NCBI GenBank assembly: GCA_905370345.1 | Contig: CAJPKE010000005.1 | Location: 1-32,642 of the forward strand | From: Candidatus Saccharibacteria bacterium UBA6209 | GTDB lineage: Bacteria; Patescibacteriota; Saccharimonadia; Saccharimonadales; Saccharimonadaceae | Direction: 5' to 3' | Length of the DNA: 32,642 nt | In this document: in pieces, positions 29,493-32,642 of the stretch | Layout: the number at the start of each line of letters is the position of its first letter | How positions within the stretch are numbered: position 1 is the stretch's first letter | Translations under genes and position numbers: made by a program | The notes under the pieces: model-generated | Database searches by the model: none | Seen by the model: the letters and a program-made list of their open reading frames with translations, nothing else | Told to the model about the DNA's origin: nothing

Positions 29493-30602
29493 CTAGGAAA
29501 ACAGTCCTCGTTTTTTAGCGCCCTTAAATTGCTCCAAAAGCTCCTTCTGCTTTTTGGTCAATTTGGTTGGCGTATCAACAATAACACCCACAATATGCGG
29601 ACCACGGGATTCACTATGTAAATGCGGAACGCCATGACCTGACAACTTGAAGTCGGTGCCGCTCTGAGTGCCTGCTGGGATTTTCATCGTTATTACGCCG
29701 TCCACAGTCTCCACATCAATTTCCGTTCCCAGTGCCGCATCAACCATAGAAATATGTTCTTCGCTAAGAATAATATTACCCTCACGAGTGAATTTTTTAT
29801 GCGCCTTAACACGAATGTGGACATACAAATCACCTCTACTACCACCAGCAACTGCTTCTCCACGATCGCGCAGACGAATTGTCGCGCCATCATCAATTCC
29901 TGCCGGAATTTTAATAGTGATATCCTGATTCTGTCGGGTCGTGCCTTTTCCTCGACAAACTGAACATTCTTTTTCAGGAACTTTTCCCTTACCGTGACAA
30001 GTTTCACAAACAACCGCCTGCTGAATTTGCCCAAACAGCGAATTCATCGTTCGAGTTTGCTGACCCGCTCCCTTACAAGTTGGGCACGTTTTCATTCCAA
30101 ACCCTGGCTCGGCGCCATCGCCATGACAATGCTCACATTCAACATCCAGCATTAAACTAATTTTCTTTTCTACACCAAATACCGCGTCTTCAAAACTTAG
30201 TGTTACACTAGTTTCAATATCACGCCCACGCGAACGACCATTTCCAGCGCCACCAGCTGCACCACCGAAGAATTGGCTAAAAATATCACCTAGTCCACCA
30301 TCACCAAAATCAAAGTGAACATTTTGACCGCCGAATCCACCAAATCCTTCAAACGGATTACCAGAAAAGCCACCACCAGAAGCACCGCCAACGCCAGCAT
30401 GACCAAATTGATCATAACGCTGTCGCTTCTGTTTATCCTTCAGAACTTCATAGGCTTCGTTAATTTCCTTAAATTTAGCCTCGTCGCCGCCCTGTTTGTC
30501 AGGATGATATTTAATTGCTAATTTACGAAAAGCCTTTTTTATCTCATCTTCAGAAGCGGTCTTTGGAACGCCCAATATTTCATAATAATCACGCTTGCTC
30601 AT
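29493..30602 (-). CDS. dnaJ: Chaperone DnaJ (Hsp40)
   Basis: DnaJ is a co-chaperone that delivers substrates to DnaK and stimulates its ATPase. The 369-aa protein has the J domain with HPD (KYHPDKQGG, about residues 32-40) and a Gly/Phe-rich region (about 70-125). The zinc domain has four C-x2-C-x-G-x-G motifs (CEHCHGDG, CPTCKGAG, CETCHGKG, CSVCRGKG), and the two C-terminal substrate-binding domains follow. It is downstream of dnaK on the same strand, but a terminator and a separate promoter with a CIRCE operator lie between them. It is therefore a type I DnaJ with its own heat-shock control. Confidence 0.97.
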   Translation of the reverse strand: MSKRDYYEILGVPKTASEDEIKKAFRKLAIKYHPDKQGGDEAKFKEINEAYEVLKDKQKRQRYDQFGHAGVGGASGGGFSGNPFEGFGGFGGQNVHFDFGDGGLGDIFSQFFGGAAGGAGNGRSRGRDIETSVTLSFEDAVFGVEKKISLMLDVECEHCHGDGAEPGFGMKTCPTCKGAGQQTRTMNSLFGQIQQAVVCETCHGKGKVPEKECSVCRGKGTTRQNQDITIKIPAGIDDGATIRLRDRGEAVAGGSRGDLYVHIRVKAHKKFTREGNIILSEEHISMVDAALGTEIDVETVDGVITMKIPAGTQSGTDFKLSGHGVPHLHSESRGPHIVGVIVDTPTKLTKKQKELLEQFKGAKKRGLFS

Positions 30603-30611
30603 ACCTTATAT

Positions 30612-30640
30612 ATTATACGCGTTTAGCACTCTCAGTGCAA
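30612..30640 (-). promoter_or_regulatory. Promoter of dnaJ
   Basis: On the - strand the -35 TTGCAC (30640-30635), a 17-nt spacer and a perfect TATAAT (30617-30612) precede the dnaJ ATG by 9 nt, giving a leader of about 3 nt. The CIRCE operator covers the -35 and spacer. Confidence 0.82.
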
Positions 30641-30649
30641 GAGTGCTAA
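30623..30649. promoter_or_regulatory. CIRCE operator (HrcA-binding site)
   Basis: A perfect inverted repeat, TTAGCACTC-N9-GAGTGCTAA, is identical to the consensus CIRCE element bound by the repressor HrcA. It overlaps the -35 and spacer of the dnaJ promoter, so binding should block dnaJ transcription at normal temperature. hrcA itself is not in this window. Confidence 0.95.
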
Positions 30650-30653
30650 GTCC

Positions 30654-30685
30654 AAAAAAGGCCACTCTTTTTATCGAGCAGCCTT
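30654..30685 (-). terminator. Intrinsic terminator of dnaK
   Basis: On the - strand a 10-bp stem (30685-30676 with 30667-30658, two G-T pairs), an 8-nt loop and six T lie 20 bases after the dnaK stop. It separates dnaK from dnaJ. Confidence 0.82.
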
Positions 30686-30704
30686 CTTTGTGAAGACGTT
30701 AGGT

Positions 30705-32594
30705 TTATTTTTCGTCGACAATTTCGCCTTCGACCGGCTCGTCTTTATCAGACTTTTTGTCGCCAGCTTCGTCAGCTTTTTTATCGTCGGCTGATTGTTG
30801 ATACATCTTAGCCCCGATTGGCATAATCGCGTCGTTCAAGGCTTTAATCGCAGCGTCCAATTCGTCCTTATCTTCAGAATCTTTGTGCTTTTCAGCCTCT
30901 TCGACAGCCTTTTCAATCGCTTGCTTATCATCGTCAGAAATCTTATCTTTGAATTCGTCCGGCATTTTCTTTGCCTGATAAATAGCGTTTTCAAGCTGAT
31001 TCTTCGTATCGACAGTTTCGCGCTTTTTCTTATCTTCGTCCGCGTGAAGTTCGGCTTCTTTTTGCGCCTTCTCAATATCTTCCTTACTCATATTGCCAGA
31101 GTTTTGGATAGTGATTGATTGCTCTTTACCTGTTCCCTTGTCTTTAGCCGTAACGTTAAGAATACCGTTGGCGTCAATGTTAAAGGTCACTTCAATTTGA
31201 GGCACGCCGCGTGGCGCTGGTGCAATACCGTCAAGCACAAAACGACCCAAACTCTTATTGTCATTGGCAAACTCGCGCTCACCTTGAAGAACGTGAATTT
31301 CCACCTGAGGCTGGTTATCCGCAGCCGTCGAGAAAACCTCGCTCTTGCTTGTTGGAATTGTAGTGTTTCGATCAATCAACTTCGTCGACACGCCGCCCAT
31401 CGTCTCAATTCCAAGAGAAAGCGGAGTCACGTCCAGAAGCAACACGTCCTTAACGTCACCAGCCAAGACGCCACCTTGAATTGCGGCACCAACAGCCACA
31501 ACCTCATCTGGGTTCACACCTTGCATTGGATCTTTTCCAAAGAAATTCTTTACGCGCTCAACCACAGCTGGCATACGAGTCATTCCACCAACCATAACTA
31601 CATTGTTAATGTCGGACTTAGAAAGTTTGGCATCCTTCAAAGCCTTTTCTACTGGACCATCCAAGCGATCCAATAAATCCTTAACCAAATCCTCCAACTT
31701 GGCACGACTCAAGCTCATCTCGAAGTGCTTTGGACCATCAGCGTCGGCGGTAATAAATGGAATATTGACTTCATATTCAGTAACCGTCGACAATTCTTTC
31801 TTCGCCTTTTCAGCCTCGTCCTTTAGGCGTTGCATTGCTGCATTATCTTTACGAAGATCAATTCCCTCCTTCGACTTGAAGTCGTCCAAGAAGTAGTTAA
31901 CAATAGCGTTGTCGAAATCCTCACCACCAAGGTGTGTATCACCATTAGTTGCCTTAACCTCAAACACGCCGTCGCCTAGTTCCAACACCGACACGTCAAA
32001 CGTACCACCACCAAGGTCGAACACTACGATAGTTTCGTCATTCTTACTCTTTTCCAGACCATAAGCCAAAGCCGCAGCTGTTGGTTCATTGATAATACGC
32101 TTAACTTCCAATCCAGCAATTTTACCAGCATCCTTAGTCGCTTGGCGCTGTGAATCGTCAAAGTAAGCTGGCACCGTAATCACTGCTTCCGTTACTTTTT
32201 CACCCAAGAAAGCTTCGGCGTCAGCCTTGATTTTACTAAGAATCATTGCTGAAACTTCTTCTGGCGTGTATTCCTTATCACCCATCTCGACTGCCACGCC
32301 AGTACCTTTTTTAACAATCTTGTACGGCATGATATCCAAGTCTTTTTGCACTTCCTTGTCATCAAACTTACGACCAATCAAACGCTTAACGCCGTAAATC
32401 GTGTTTTTTGGGTTTGTTACACGCTGACGCTGAGCAACTTGACCGACAAGTCGTTCGCCCTTTTTATTAACCGCAACCACAGATGGCGTAGTACGATTAC
32501 CTTCGGCATTAGAAATAACCTCTGGCTTTCCAGCTAACATATACGCAAATGCGCTGTTGGTTGTACCGAGGTCAATACCAATAATTTTACCCAT
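30705..32594 (-). CDS. dnaK: Chaperone DnaK (Hsp70)
   Basis: This Hsp70 chaperone has 629 aa. The N-terminal ATPase domain starts IIGIDLGTTNSAFAYM. Further phosphate and adenosine motifs are IVVFDLGGGTFDVSVL and VVMVGGMTRMPAV, with RIINEPTAAALAYGL between. The linker DVLLLDVTPLSLGIETMGG leads to the substrate-binding domain, and a helical lid and an acidic tail end in EPVEGEIVDEK. The start has the ribosome site AAAGGGGA 6 bases upstream. Its promoter lies beyond the window edge, so any CIRCE of its own cannot be seen. grpE is not between dnaK and dnaJ and could be upstream outside the window. Confidence 0.97.
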   Translation of the reverse strand: MGKIIGIDLGTTNSAFAYMLAGKPEVISNAEGNRTTPSVVAVNKKGERLVGQVAQRQRVTNPKNTIYGVKRLIGRKFDDKEVQKDLDIMPYKIVKKGTGVAVEMGDKEYTPEEVSAMILSKIKADAEAFLGEKVTEAVITVPAYFDDSQRQATKDAGKIAGLEVKRIINEPTAAALAYGLEKSKNDETIVVFDLGGGTFDVSVLELGDGVFEVKATNGDTHLGGEDFDNAIVNYFLDDFKSKEGIDLRKDNAAMQRLKDEAEKAKKELSTVTEYEVNIPFITADADGPKHFEMSLSRAKLEDLVKDLLDRLDGPVEKALKDAKLSKSDINNVVMVGGMTRMPAVVERVKNFFGKDPMQGVNPDEVVAVGAAIQGGVLAGDVKDVLLLDVTPLSLGIETMGGVSTKLIDRNTTIPTSKSEVFSTAADNQPQVEIHVLQGEREFANDNKSLGRFVLDGIAPAPRGVPQIEVTFNIDANGILNVTAKDKGTGKEQSITIQNSGNMSKEDIEKAQKEAELHADEDKKKRETVDTKNQLENAIYQAKKMPDEFKDKISDDDKQAIEKAVEEAEKHKDSEDKDELDAAIKALNDAIMPIGAKMYQQSADDKKADEAGDKKSDKDEPVEGEIVDEK

Positions 32595-32626
32595 ATGATT
32601 CCCCTTTCTGTTATGATCACATATGG
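32591..32626 (-). promoter_or_regulatory. Inverted repeat around the dnaK ribosome site
   Basis: In the mRNA, CCATATG (32626-32620) can pair with CATATGG (32597-32591), which contains the AUG. The ribosome site is then in the 22-nt loop. The arms contain the palindrome CATATG, so chance is possible. Confidence 0.35.
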
Positions 32627-32642
32627 TCTATATCTTATATTC

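Noticed and set aside
1..32642. CRISPR arrays, insertion sequences, prophage or att sites at the two tRNA genes
   Set aside because: No regularly spaced repeats, transposase, integrase or tRNA 3'-end duplications were seen. Both tRNAs are flanked by core genes.

Overview
This window most resembles a chromosome segment of Candidatus Saccharibacteria (TM7, Patescibacteria/CPR). That is inferred from gene content and reduced proteins, not from a database search. Genes are packed with ATGA, GTGA and TAATG overlaps. UGA works as a stop (pilO, pilN, tsaE), which argues against the recoded Gracilibacteria and Absconditabacteria. A MurT/GatD pair points to a Gram-positive-like peptidoglycan. A type IV pilus operon and a short ComEC fit the DNA-uptake equipment known from this phylum. 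No phage, transposon or CRISPR was seen; this is core chromosome.

Layout. (1) 11-3498, + strand: murT-gatD, which amidates lipid II, plus a GT-C membrane glycosyltransferase. (2) 3542-3618: tRNA-Pro. (3) 3721-6373, - strand: rny, a NUDIX hydrolase and phosphoglycerate mutase, coupled by TAATG overlaps, with a leader of about 110 nt. (4) 6527-7356, - strand: tsaE and a short tsaB. (5) 7417-12975, + strand: pilB, pilC, pilM, pilN, pilO and a small membrane protein, followed by a PRC-barrel protein. (6) 13584-15304, - strand: recX and recA, with a prepilin divergent from recA. (7) 15769-19557: a PH-domain membrane protein, ruvB, ruvA and ruvC on -, with a structured RNA and a DUF4352 protein inserted on +. 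(8) 19574-23673, - strand: a surface protein with lamin-tail domains, yebC and comEC. (9) 23738-23814: tRNA-Lys. (10) 23862-29432, - strand: a small membrane protein, DUF192, a RimK-like ligase with its partner protease, and a 1043-aa polytopic membrane protein. (11) 29493-32594, - strand: dnaK and dnaJ, with a CIRCE operator over the dnaJ promoter.

Functionally, pilus and prepilin, ComEC, RecA/RecX and RuvABC lie within about 17 kb. Together they could bring DNA in, pair it and resolve the junctions.

Two observations stand out. Eight genes have a TATAAT-like box exactly 6 nt before the start codon, and a ninth has it 7 nt before, which predicts leaderless mRNAs. Between ruvB and the DUF4352 gene, a promoter is positioned to start a transcript on the first base of a 15-bp stem. 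The RNA folds into a long rod, ends in an intrinsic terminator, and has a possible alternative antiterminator pairing. I could not match it to a known RNA family.
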